From contig NZ_AEJB01000208.1 in NCBI RefSeq assembly GCF_000331005.1, forward strand, positions 113,408 to 177,407: a stretch of DNA of 64,000 nt. The letters run 5' to 3'. Source of the DNA: Streptomyces turgidiscabies Car8. GTDB lineage: Bacteria; Actinomycetota; Actinomycetes; Streptomycetales; Streptomycetaceae. The notes under the pieces were generated by a model, which saw nothing but the letters and a program-made list of their open reading frames with translations, ran no database searches and was not told where the DNA came from. Made by a program: the position numbers and the translations under genes. Shown one piece after another: positions 28,601 to 35,635 of this stretch; position 1 is the first letter of the stretch, and each line of letters begins with the position of its first letter.

Positions 28601-29323
28601 AGCCGTGAAGACCGGGTGCGCATTGTCGTCCACGGCGGTCATCCCACCGCCGCTCGTCGGCGCGACCGTCAACCCGTCCGACTGAAGCGAGAATGCGATC
28701 TTTTTCAGCGCCGGGTCGCCGGCCGCCTCCGGGGTGTTCACAACCAGCAGTTCGCGGAAGCCCTCGGTTGTCGCCGTCATCCGCAGGTCCACGCCGGGAA
28801 GTACATCCCCGTAGACCGCGCTCGCTCCGTCCAGCGTCGGCTTCGGCAACTGCCCCGGCCACCCCAACCGCAACGACTTGCCGCCCCTGGTGATGTCCAC
28901 GAGCCCCGAGCCGTCGCCTCCGTCCGAGAAAGCCAGAGACACCACGGCTGCCTTCGGACCGACCGTCCCGTCCGTACGGACTTCGAGTGTCGGATCAGGC
29001 GACACCCACGATCCTTCTCCCTGCCGCACCCGTACCGGCACAGTCGACTGGTCCAGCGTGAACGAGGTGCCGTCCGGATCGGCATACGTCGTCGCGTACT
29101 CCGTACGGTCGTCGACGACCTCGACCGGGGAACCCTCCGCCGCCGCCTTCTGCGAGGCGGCCTGCTCCGGGGAAAGCGGCGTTGTAACGGTGGACCCGTC
29201 GTCCTGAACGTCAGCGGCTGCCGGATACATGGCGGTCGCCGCGATGGACTGAATCAGCAGAACGATTGCAGCCATCCATGCCGTACGCGACGAACGCACA
29301 CGTCTGCCCCCGGACTCCCCCAC
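25634..29323 (-). CDS. Large secreted LamG/DNRLRE-type protein, RHS partner
   Basis: 1229 residues. GTG 29323 follows AGGGGTGGG; residues 10-38 are an export signal. Residues about 340-560 resemble a DNRLRE-type beta domain (LYFQFSPSGLAGKKVLSATF). Residues about 770-1010 and 1030-1225 are LamG/concanavalin-like jelly rolls with FTVSAWAYL, SLYVNGRLQG and GRVDEMAVWQRAL motifs. No catalytic site is seen. It lies 150 bp upstream of the RHS toxin gene on the same strand. Such large LamG proteins are often encoded with RHS toxins in Streptomyces, which suggests a role in surface display or delivery. That role is inference. Confidence 0.75.
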   Translation of the reverse strand: MGESGGRRVRSSRTAWMAAIVLLIQSIAATAMYPAAADVQDDGSTVTTPLSPEQAASQKAAAEGSPVEVVDDRTEYATTYADPDGTSFTLDQSTVPVRVRQGEGSWVSPDPTLEVRTDGTVGPKAAVVSLAFSDGGDGSGLVDITRGGKSLRLGWPGQLPKPTLDGASAVYGDVLPGVDLRMTATTEGFRELLVVNTPEAAGDPALKKIAFSLQSDGLTVAPTSGGGMTAVDDNAHPVFTAPPALMWDSQGDGTTAGTTAQLERTADVAQAADPSPSATTDPSAGASADGTTGPGDGDASAVLPVQVGTDSLAVVPDAGMLANSDSSAYPLYIDPSVGLDQTAHTYLRSDSVSDFNWGNGSNNEGKGVGHCSSYDGYYCGPGYTERLYFQFSPSGLAGKKVLSATFRATESWSFTCDARWVDLERTSNISSSTTWSSRPSNLGTMASRDVSAGRSSACDPSQPPAPMEFSGFSLTSAVGDLAAGKFSRLTLLLKARDETDTSAWKRFRNDAVLSVTYVGLPAAPTKAGIVEGSGISCETDSTDPDVIADPTPSLSATVWTATGGGSGASLRAHFYVQQRSSDGTWSVVTTEPVRPTSGYVGNGVVLTYPSPITLSQVPLYRLAVFSRSYYDSGDSFLESHSTVTTKGWCYFKVDTTAPKAPTVTVGSPYSECTANACAAAGGPGVAGQFAFSPASGDTNTAYEYKLATATAWSQPISGNTVTKGLTPQLAGTQQLQVRAEDSAGRWGAKTIVKFNVAEGKTAIGRWHFDDAAPGSGATTAADTATEGARHSATLYTTGAGWSSLARRGDGDRSLWLNDTSDTTRQSGYAATAAPVINTQSSFTVSAWAYLTDSSDYRAVLSETGSDGSGFALYYSPGIQRWVFLWSWYENGVRKYLGANADVAGVPLKVWTHLTGVYDSVHHTISLYVNGRLQGSPVALPLTSDATTSDGTLQFGRASFTPGSYVDYWRGRVDEMAVWQRALTDDEIATEDGLLDSSGAASVELMGAWNPDGASGTTLADSTSGYGRTLTLSGGASLDGEGIVLDGNDGRASAPGPVLDDTASFTATTLVDVDSDALLSKPVGYTAQVVGQRSADGSAWGFWYQLTGTDLDPDTDTTVPVGKWYFGRLNTDGGFTGVVSDEAAELGSPVRMTGTYDAPSGTVHFYLGPDENDADVTHPYTAVTGSGDFAAGEGYVGGAWGHYLPGKITDIRLWAGAMADQQQIIDTVSD

Positions 29324-30020
29324 GACCCACCCCTGAGTTTTTGACCAGCCCGATCACGACCACTTGATGATCGAGAAGCGTGGCAGGGAAGCTTCCAGCG
29401 AAGTCCCAGGGAATCACCAAGACCACACGATCATTCAGCCACATCCGGGCAAAATCGATCATCGTTCACTTCAACGACAGGGGTTGGACATCAGCTCGAT
29501 CCCCCAGACCACCACTCACCGGGGCGGGGCCCTCGTTCTCCGCAGCGATGCTCAACGGTGACGGGGGCACTTGGGCGCCGACCCTGCACCAGGGCCGTTG
29601 GTGGGGCGTCGCGCGACGGAGCGGGAGACAACTCCAGGGGCCGTTTCCTCTTGGGGCAGTTCCTTCGCACCTACCCGCCATCGCCACACGCGCTCCTTCC
29701 GAGACCACAGGTCCAGATGATCGCCGCTTCGAACCCGGAGACCCACACGGACGGCTGGTCACAGGTCACACCCTCCCGGACGTTTTCGCGATACCGGCGG
29801 CCTCAAGATGGCCTCAACCCATCGCACTGTCGCAGCGAAGCCGGTCAGAACCGGGTTCGCCCGGGGTGCGTTGGCGTGCATCCATGCAGGTCAGGGGAGC
29901 AACAGCAGAAGGAGGCCACACCGACTCGCGAAGTCGCGAGCAGCGGATTTAGTCCGTTGAGCGATAGTTGACGATCCGACACCCAAAAACGAACGTTTCC
30001 GCAGGTCAGAAGCCTGCGCA
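29324..30020. other. Right end of element A, no gene identified
   Basis: About 700 bp without a convincing gene or any integrase fragment. It contains GGCGGCCTCAAGATGGCCTCAA near 29798, which resembles GCGGCCTCAACTCGGCCTCAA near 17490. It also contains the 19-mer TTTCCGCAGGTCAGAAGCC at 29996-30014, repeated at 40107-40125. Confidence 0.5.
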
Positions 30021-30077
30021 GGTGGGGCGGGTGGGACTCGAACCCACGGCCGACGGATTATGAGTCCTTTGAGGATC
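30021..30077. repeat. att direct repeat, copy 2 (tRNA 3' half)
   Basis: Identical over 57 bp to 17326-17382. Again only the 3' half of the CAU tRNA is present and prophage-like sequence follows on the right. It is therefore the junction between element A and element B, and the left end of B. The intact tRNA is predicted beyond position 64000. Confidence 0.85.
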
Positions 30078-30382
30078 ATGGCGACCCTTGTCGGTCCATG
30101 CTCATCTTGGCCGTTTTCCCAGGTCAGACGCGGTTTGGCACCTCAGTCCTTCCCGGCCCTTGTCAGTCTTTTCCGATCCTTGTGTCCAACCAGCGTCCAG
30201 AACGCGTCCTGGAAGGACAAGCCCAACCAGCTTCCGAGACGATCGCCCCAGCTCGGGAGTGCGCCTCGAACTCGCCCGCAGCGGATTTCCCTTCCAGCGC
30301 GCAGAGGCTCCGCCCCTGAACTCGGGGCGGAGCCTCAATGACCGTTCTCGCAGGCCAGACGTTTCCTCTTCAGTTTATCCAG
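30078..30382. repeat. Left arm of element B (homologous to 17383 onward)
   Basis: The first 58 bp match 17383-17440 at 45 of 58 positions. The GGTCAGACGC motif occurs at the same distance (41 bp) from both att copies. There is no gene. The stretch has the character of an attP arm with repeated integrase- or excisionase-type sites, but no protein binding can be shown from sequence. Confidence 0.5.
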
Positions 30383-30547
30383 CTAGCGGCCACGCCAGCG
30401 GCGCAGGGCACTGAGCAGATGGGCGAGTACCTTCAATGCCGCGCTCCGCCGGGTCTGCTTGCGTGACCACACGGCGGGCAAGATGACGCCCGCGTAGATC
30501 GCGGCGAAGACGAGGGCAGCCAGCACAACGGGTGACTGAATGGTCAA
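30383..30547 (-). CDS. Small single-pass membrane protein beside the NACHT gene
   Basis: 54 residues. TTG 30547 follows GGAGGTATTGCC, an excellent ribosome-binding site; the longer frame from 30607 is less likely. Residues about 5-28 (VVLAALVFAAIYAGVILPAVW) form one membrane helix, followed by an Arg/Lys-rich cytoplasmic tail. It is divergent from the NACHT gene and lies between it and the attachment site. Function unknown; a membrane partner or accessory of the NACHT protein is possible but speculative. Confidence 0.55.
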   Translation of the reverse strand: MTIQSPVVLAALVFAAIYAGVILPAVWSRKQTRRSAALKVLAHLLSALRRWRGR

Positions 30548-30710
30548 GGCAATACCTCCGGAACGACGGTCGGCTGCTTCCGGAGATGACTTTCGGGTCC
30601 CGGACACGGCCTGCGAGCCATTCCCGATCTCAGCCGAACTCCCGGCGGAAGACGCAGGTCAACCCCTACGCTTGGAGGGCGTTCGCCGAATTTTCCCGAA
30701 GGGGAGCGAG

Positions 30711-33700
30711 TTGTCCGTACCACCAAGAGGTCCCGTGGCGGACTTCTGTGACCAGCTCAGGCTTCTGGTGCGCGAGTGTGGGGTGCAGCAGACGGAGATC
30801 GCTGCTGTGCTCCGCAAGGCCGAGAGCTCCGTATCAGTGCTGCTCAGCGGCGATCGGAAGACAGCCCCGGACTGGGACGACGTAAAGGTGATCGTTGAGC
30901 TGTGCTCGAAGCGTCATGGACGTCCCAACCAGCCACCAGCGGACGTGCGCCTGGACGTGCAGTGGTGGCGCGGACGGCATGCAGAGTTGGTGCGGACGGT
31001 GGAGACGCGGCGCCCGGCCGCGCGCCGAGAAGCGACCGTCTCGAACGGCGAGAGTGAAGCCGTCGTCAGGTCATCCGCTCTGACCTCCTTTGCCCCCGCA
31101 GTTGGCAGTACGGCGGCGAGGGATGTGTCGCATGCGATCGACATGAACCTCGACGAGGCGGTTCAACTGCTTGCGGCCGGGCGGGCAGGCATGCCGCGTA
31201 CCGCGCACGGCCTCCTAGGCGAGGTTTCTGGTCAGCAGAGTCTGCCCAACGTACTGCACGCTCTGTTGGAAGGCTTCGCGGAGCGGGTGCGGGTCGAACA
31301 CGGCGTTCCGCGCGGCGCGCTGATGCAAGCCGCACGGCTGGTGCTGGCGGCGGCGGCCTTAGTCGAATCACACGCGTACCTCGGAAACCGGGCGGCACCG
31401 CGTCAGCTGGTCGAAAGTCTGATGAAGGGCACGGCACGGGCCCACGTGTGGTCAGGCGAGGGTCAGCAGCCGGCGGATCCGGCCCTGCTCGCAGCCACCG
31501 AAGCGGCGCTCTCCCCACGCCACCAGGATTTCCTGACGCGCTACTTCGAGTTGTCCGCAGCACTTGCTGCAGTCTGTCCCGAGTTCGCGCTGGTGGCCGG
31601 ACTGTCTGCGCCCGAGGGATCCGCCGGGAGCGGTACAGGGCTCTCAGGCCTGGAAAAGCTACTGGCCGAATTCTCTGGCCGGCACGAACCGTCGCCCGCC
31701 AGCCGGAGACTGTTGAACAGCCCGGTCGCCCAGCTCGATGTACGCGGACCACGAGTGCCAAGCCTGGCGGACGGATACGTGAACCCGCGCTTCAGGCTCC
31801 CAGGCTCAGATCCGGCTCAGGACGCCAGCCATGATGTCGCCTCCGAGAAGTGGTGGAACGAGCAGCCGTTACACGAAGGCATCGACCGTTTCCTCGCCGC
31901 TTACCTACTCAGCCTTCGGGCTCTCGTGACACCGCTCCTCGTACTAGGTGACCCCGGCGCCGGAAAGTCGTTGTTCACTAAGTTGCTGGAGGCTCGACTG
32001 TTGGCGGGCGACTTCCGCCCGCTCAGGGTCGAGCTGAGGCGTACACCGGCGGAGGCCGACGTCCAGGCCCAACTGGAGCATGCGTTGCGGCAGATGACGG
32101 GACGGTCGGTCAACTGGCCGGACTGGTCAGAGTCCGAACCCGACACGATTCCGGTCGTCCTGTTGGACGGTTTCGATGAACTGCTCCAAGCGGGAGCGCA
32201 ACAACTTTCCACCACCCAGCAGTGGGGCTATCTGCGGGCAGTGGCGGAATTCCAGCTCCGTGAAGCCCAGTTGAACCGCCCGTTGATCGTGGTGGTGACG
32301 AGCCGCACGGTGGTCGCCGACCGCGCGGAGCTACCGCCAGAGAGCCAAGTGCTGCGCCTGGAGCCGTTCCACGAGCCCGAGATCCGACAGTGGCTCGCCA
32401 TCTGGAACACGACGAATCGCATCCACCTCGAACGGCATGCTCTGCGCCCGCTCACCTTCGAGAGGCTGGGCAGGCAGCTGCAACTCGCGGCACAACCGCT
32501 GTTGCTGCTCATGCTCGCGCTGTTCGACGTGGAGGGCAACGCCCTGCAGCGACTCGGGGTTCATCACCACGAGGACACCCAGCTGTACGAGCAGCTGCTT
32601 CGCGAGTTCGTCCGGCGCCAGGTCGAAAAGGACGGCTCGCTGCCCGCCGCCGATCAGAGTGCCGCCGTGGACCGTGAACTGCACCGATTGTCGGTGGTCG
32701 CCCTGGGGATTTTCCAACGAGGCGCCCAGAGCGTCACCGGTGAGGAAGCAGACCATGACCTGGCGGGACTGAACGGCACGGAGACGCCAGGGTCGTGCAC
32801 AGACCGCGGGCTGCTCTTCGGTCGATTCTTCTTCGTGCACGAAGCGCGAGCCGTGGTCGCAGAACAGCGCCTGCGCAGCTATGAGTTCATGCACGCGACG
32901 TTCGGCGAGCATCTGGCAGCGCGCCTGGTCGACCGGGCGCTACGACGACTGACACTGACACGCCGGAGCAGCGGCGAGCTGCCCGACGACAGCGAGCTTT
33001 ACGCGGCGCTGTCGTTCGCCCCGCTCACCGACCGGACCCAAATCGTGGTGAACCTGCGTGGCATGCTGTCGCACTGGACGTCCCCAACAGCAACGGCTGC
33101 CTTACCCCAGCAACTCGCCGCACTGTTCCAGGCGGCGCCCTGGGATAGTTCTCACCGCACCTCGCTCAACCACGCTCCGGTTCAGCTGACCCGGGCATAT
33201 CGCGACGCGGTTTACACCGCCAACCTTCTGCTGATCGCGGTGCTGGCCGCAGAAAAAGTACACGCGTCGGAGTTCCTGCCCGGCGACCGAATTACCGACC
33301 TCTGGCGCAGGCAAGCGATGATGTGGCAGTCGCAACTCTCCGCGAACTCGTGGGACCTGTACTCGTCCACGCTCTCCATCGAGCGTTTCTGGCACTCTGC
33401 CAGGCTCGGCTCGGGAGATCCCCGAGAAGAATTGCGAATCGGCACTGACAGAGTGCCCTTCATCCATCATGAACTCAGCTGGGCCCTTGGGTTTCAGGAC
33501 AGCAGGATGTCCGGCGGAGGGTACAACTGGCTTCAGGAGGGATCCTCCGACGAGCTCTCGAATACTGTGCGCCGCGTCATGTTTGTCGGCGATCAGGATG
33601 CAGAGTTGCTGTTGCACGTCGCCTATCCATTGTTGCGCCAGATGCCCAGTTCCCTGCGGGCGTACCACATCGACGACGAAGGGCAGATACGGTCTGCGGC

Positions 33701-34112
33701 GCAATCGCTCATAGCTCTGCTGACTCAGGACGTTTACCATTTCGAAGTACTGCCCGATCTCTATGATAGATGTCTGAACATCACCGAGGCTCTTGATTCG
33801 CGTCACGTGGATATTTATCTCAATCATGTGTTCCGACAGCTGATCCATGACATGCCCTCATTGACGGATAAAATGCTGGCCTCACTCTTGTGCAAGATCG
33901 CGGAACTCCCGGTGAGATATCCAAGTGAGTCGTCCAGCATTCTAGTTACTTGCCTGCACCAGGCACTGGAACGGGAAACCGACGACCACGAATTTAAATC
34001 TGCAATCACTGCGGTTCAGGAACGGATCCGCGGGGAAAACGCCCCCAGCTCTGGCAAAAATTCACATACAGCGCCGCAGCTCCCGAACCGAATTGGGAAA
34101 CCGTCAACATAA
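30711..34112 (+). CDS. NACHT-domain STAND ATPase with N-terminal HTH (bacterial NLR-like)
   Basis: About 1133 residues. TTG 30711 follows AAGGGGAG; GTG 30735 is an alternative start. The first about 60 residues resemble an XRE-type helix-turn-helix (LLVRECGVQQTEIAAVLRKAESSVSVLLSG). A helical region resembling NACHT N-terminal helical domains precedes Walker A GDPGAGKS at 413-420. The NACHT-style Walker B is LLDGFDE, with Asp486. The C-terminal 500 residues are helical and probably sense or scaffold. TTA codons at 31359, 31869 and 33102 make translation dependent on the bldA tRNA in Streptomyces. NACHT STAND proteins are established anti-phage effectors in bacteria. Position at the att-proximal end of a prophage fits a defence cargo gene. 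Confidence 0.8.
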   Translation: MSVPPRGPVADFCDQLRLLVRECGVQQTEIAAVLRKAESSVSVLLSGDRKTAPDWDDVKVIVELCSKRHGRPNQPPADVRLDVQWWRGRHAELVRTVETRRPAARREATVSNGESEAVVRSSALTSFAPAVGSTAARDVSHAIDMNLDEAVQLLAAGRAGMPRTAHGLLGEVSGQQSLPNVLHALLEGFAERVRVEHGVPRGALMQAARLVLAAAALVESHAYLGNRAAPRQLVESLMKGTARAHVWSGEGQQPADPALLAATEAALSPRHQDFLTRYFELSAALAAVCPEFALVAGLSAPEGSAGSGTGLSGLEKLLAEFSGRHEPSPASRRLLNSPVAQLDVRGPRVPSLADGYVNPRFRLPGSDPAQDASHDVASEKWWNEQPLHEGIDRFLAAYLLSLRALVTPLLVLGDPGAGKSLFTKLLEARLLAGDFRPLRVELRRTPAEADVQAQLEHALRQMTGRSVNWPDWSESEPDTIPVVLLDGFDELLQAGAQQLSTTQQWGYLRAVAEFQLREAQLNRPLIVVVTSRTVVADRAELPPESQVLRLEPFHEPEIRQWLAIWNTTNRIHLERHALRPLTFERLGRQLQLAAQPLLLLMLALFDVEGNALQRLGVHHHEDTQLYEQLLREFVRRQVEKDGSLPAADQSAAVDRELHRLSVVALGIFQRGAQSVTGEEADHDLAGLNGTETPGSCTDRGLLFGRFFFVHEARAVVAEQRLRSYEFMHATFGEHLAARLVDRALRRLTLTRRSSGELPDDSELYAALSFAPLTDRTQIVVNLRGMLSHWTSPTATAALPQQLAALFQAAPWDSSHRTSLNHAPVQLTRAYRDAVYTANLLLIAVLAAEKVHASEFLPGDRITDLWRRQAMMWQSQLSANSWDLYSSTLSIERFWHSARLGSGDPREELRIGTDRVPFIHHELSWALGFQDSRMSGGGYNWLQEGSSDELSNTVRRVMFVGDQDAELLLHVAYPLLRQMPSSLRAYHIDDEGQIRSAAQSLIALLTQDVYHFEVLPDLYDRCLNITEALDSRHVDIYLNHVFRQLIHDMPSLTDKMLASLLCKIAELPVRYPSESSSILVTCLHQALERETDDHEFKSAITAVQERIRGENAPSSGKNSHTAPQLPNRIGKPST

Positions 34113-34202
34113 TTACTCATCGACGTACAGGCGGAGCGGCCCGCCGACGTCAGTGACGCTGGCGAACGATGACTCAGGTGTCTTTGCTCATGGCGCTCCA
34201 AA

Positions 34203-34228
34203 GGGAGCGCGGCGCGGGCCGCGCTCCC
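34203..34228. terminator. Bidirectional terminator hairpin
   Basis: Perfect 11-bp stem GGGAGCGCGGC/GCCGCGCTCCC with a 4-nt loop, between the convergent NACHT gene and the leftmost leftward early gene of the prophage. No long T-run follows. Confidence 0.6.
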
Positions 34229-34246
34229 TCGTCGAGTCATACGCGG

Positions 34247-35113
34247 TCAGGTTGAGCTGGTCTTCGGGCGGCGCTTGGGAGCGCGGTTGCGAGGGCGCCG
34301 TTTTGCGCTGGGGCTGGCCTCGGCTGCCGGTTGGGCATCCGCTTCGCCGCTGATCTCGCCGGAGGGCCCCGGCTCCGAGGCGGGATCCGTCTCGGGCCCG
34401 GAACTCGGGGGCTGTGTGACTTCGGGGGCGGGATCTTCGGCGGGTGACGGGTCTTCCTCCTGGACCTCGTCAGCTGCGGGGTTGTCGGTCTGCTGGTCAC
34501 CGTCGGGCGCTGGGGTTGGATCGGGCCCGATCGCCGGATCGCTGTCGGCGCCAGGGTCAGATTCGGTGTCGGCCGTGGGCTCGGCGTCTTCGCCGACGCC
34601 GGGCGGCGTCATGTGGGCTTCGGGGCCGCAGTCGCGCAGCGAGGTGCCCGTGGCCGGCGGGGCTTCATTCATCACTTGCGAGAGTGCGCTGTCGAACAGG
34701 TCTATCCAGGGCCGGTGGCCGACGTAGCGGGGTCTGTAGTCGAAGGCGGGAAGAAGGTCGTCTTCGAGGGTGCGCAGGATGATGAGTTCCGGATCTTCGT
34801 CAGCTTCGGTTACGAGGGTGGTCGCCTTGTTGTAGCGGTGCCCTTCGGCCAGGCGTGCAGTGAGTTGCGCTTCGCGGAGGGCATGGTCGGCCAGGGTGAC
34901 GCCGTCGGGGAGCGGCGGTGCGGCGCTGCCGGTGATCCAGAGCTGGACGGTGGTTCCGCCGAAGATGGGGCGGAAGCTGACGCCTCGTCCGTCGCTGTAG
35001 ACGAGGTGGGCTGCGCCGTCGGCGGGCGCTGCGGTGTCGATCGCCCAGTCGCCGCCGAGGCGTTGAGCGAGGTTGGCCGCGGCTTCTCGGACTGCGGCGT
35101 CGGTGATGAGCAT
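34247..35113 (-). CDS. Phage protein with acidic disordered tail
   Basis: 288 residues. Residues 1-140 are folded (LITDAAVREAAANLAQRLGGDWAID...); residues about 150-260 are rich in Pro, Glu, Asp and Ala and look disordered; the last 20 are strongly basic (KRRPRNRAPKRRPK). No family is recognised. The ATG follows the shared 15-base leader GACCTCTTGGAGAAC at 35119-35133, with a GC hairpin (35149-35174) just before it. It is the last gene of the operon read from the promoter near 35600. Confidence 0.6.
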   Translation of the reverse strand: MLITDAAVREAAANLAQRLGGDWAIDTAAPADGAAHLVYSDGRGVSFRPIFGGTTVQLWITGSAAPPLPDGVTLADHALREAQLTARLAEGHRYNKATTLVTEADEDPELIILRTLEDDLLPAFDYRPRYVGHRPWIDLFDSALSQVMNEAPPATGTSLRDCGPEAHMTPPGVGEDAEPTADTESDPGADSDPAIGPDPTPAPDGDQQTDNPAADEVQEEDPSPAEDPAPEVTQPPSSGPETDPASEPGPSGEISGEADAQPAAEASPSAKRRPRNRAPKRRPKTSST

Positions 35114-35118
35114 CTGTG

Positions 35119-35133
35119 GTTCTCCAAGAGGTC
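35119..35133 (-). promoter_or_regulatory. Start-associated sequence, copy 1
   Basis: GACCTCTTGGAGAAC on the minus strand, directly upstream of the start at 35113. It is far longer than a normal Shine-Dalgarno site and is shared exactly with other early genes. A perfect 11-bp GC-rich hairpin occupies 35149-35174. Confidence 0.7.
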
Positions 35134-35181
35134 TGTGGGGGGGAAGCGGGGCCCGCCCCGACCGGGGCGGGCCCGGTGGCG

Positions 35182-35370
35182 CTATGCGGGGCGTACTTCG
35201 TCACCGTCGTCGAGGAGCATCGAGAGGGTAGAGCCGCTGTCCCAATCCACGGAGAGGATGGAGAGGCTGGCGTCGAACCGGTGGACGGTGCCTTCGTCGC
35301 CGGGCTTGAGCCCGGTGTGCGAGTCGGTGGTGTGTACGAGGGCGATACGGTCGCCCTTCTTGTAGGTCAT
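35182..35370 (-). CDS. DUF4314 protein
   Basis: 62 residues beginning MTYKKGDRIALVHTTDSHTG and including PGDEGTV and WDSGSTLSMLLDDGDEV. This is the DUF4314 pattern, a small SH3-like beta barrel frequent in actinophages and conjugative elements. GGAG lies six bases before the ATG. Function unknown. It is the second gene of the operon driven from about 35600. Confidence 0.75.
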   Translation of the reverse strand: MTYKKGDRIALVHTTDSHTGLKPGDEGTVHRFDASLSILSVDWDSGSTLSMLLDDGDEVRPA

Positions 35371-35417
35371 CTGCGCTCCAGTCGTGATGTGTTGTGGACG
35401 TGGTGGTCGGCCGACCG

Positions 35418-35558
35418 CTAGGCGTCGTGATCGCACGCCTCGGTGGGGCAGGCCCCGCAGTCGAAGCAGTGGTCGCATGCGCAGGCGTCGCAGCCCGGCT
35501 CCTGGCACCGGACGTCGTGGTTGCGGCAGTACGGGAATGTGAACGGCGGCTCGTCCAT
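35418..35558 (-). CDS. Cysteine-rich 46-residue phage protein
   Basis: 46 residues with nine cysteines and several histidines: CRNHDVRC, CDACACDHCFDCGAC and EACDHDA. The CxxC/CxC density indicates a zinc-binding micro-domain. AAGGAGAGGGGAG precedes the ATG at 35558, and the strong prophage promoter lies only about 25 bp upstream, making this the first gene of its operon. Function unknown; candidates are a zinc-finger-like adaptor or an anti-host inhibitor. Confidence 0.6.
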   Translation of the reverse strand: MDEPPFTFPYCRNHDVRCQEPGCDACACDHCFDCGACPTEACDHDA

Positions 35559-35581
35559 GACTCCCCTCTCCTTTTAGTTCT

Positions 35582-35610
35582 ATTCTATATGCATCGAGAG
35601 GGGAGTTCAA
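35582..35610 (-). promoter_or_regulatory. Prophage early promoter P1
   Basis: Read on the minus strand: -35 TTGAAC (35610-35605), 17-bp spacer, -10 TAGAAT (35587-35582) inside the shared motif TGCATATAGAAT. It drives the Cys-rich, DUF4314 and 34247-35113 genes. Confidence 0.7.
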
Positions 35611-35635
35611 GATCGAATAAAATAATTTCCGCAGG

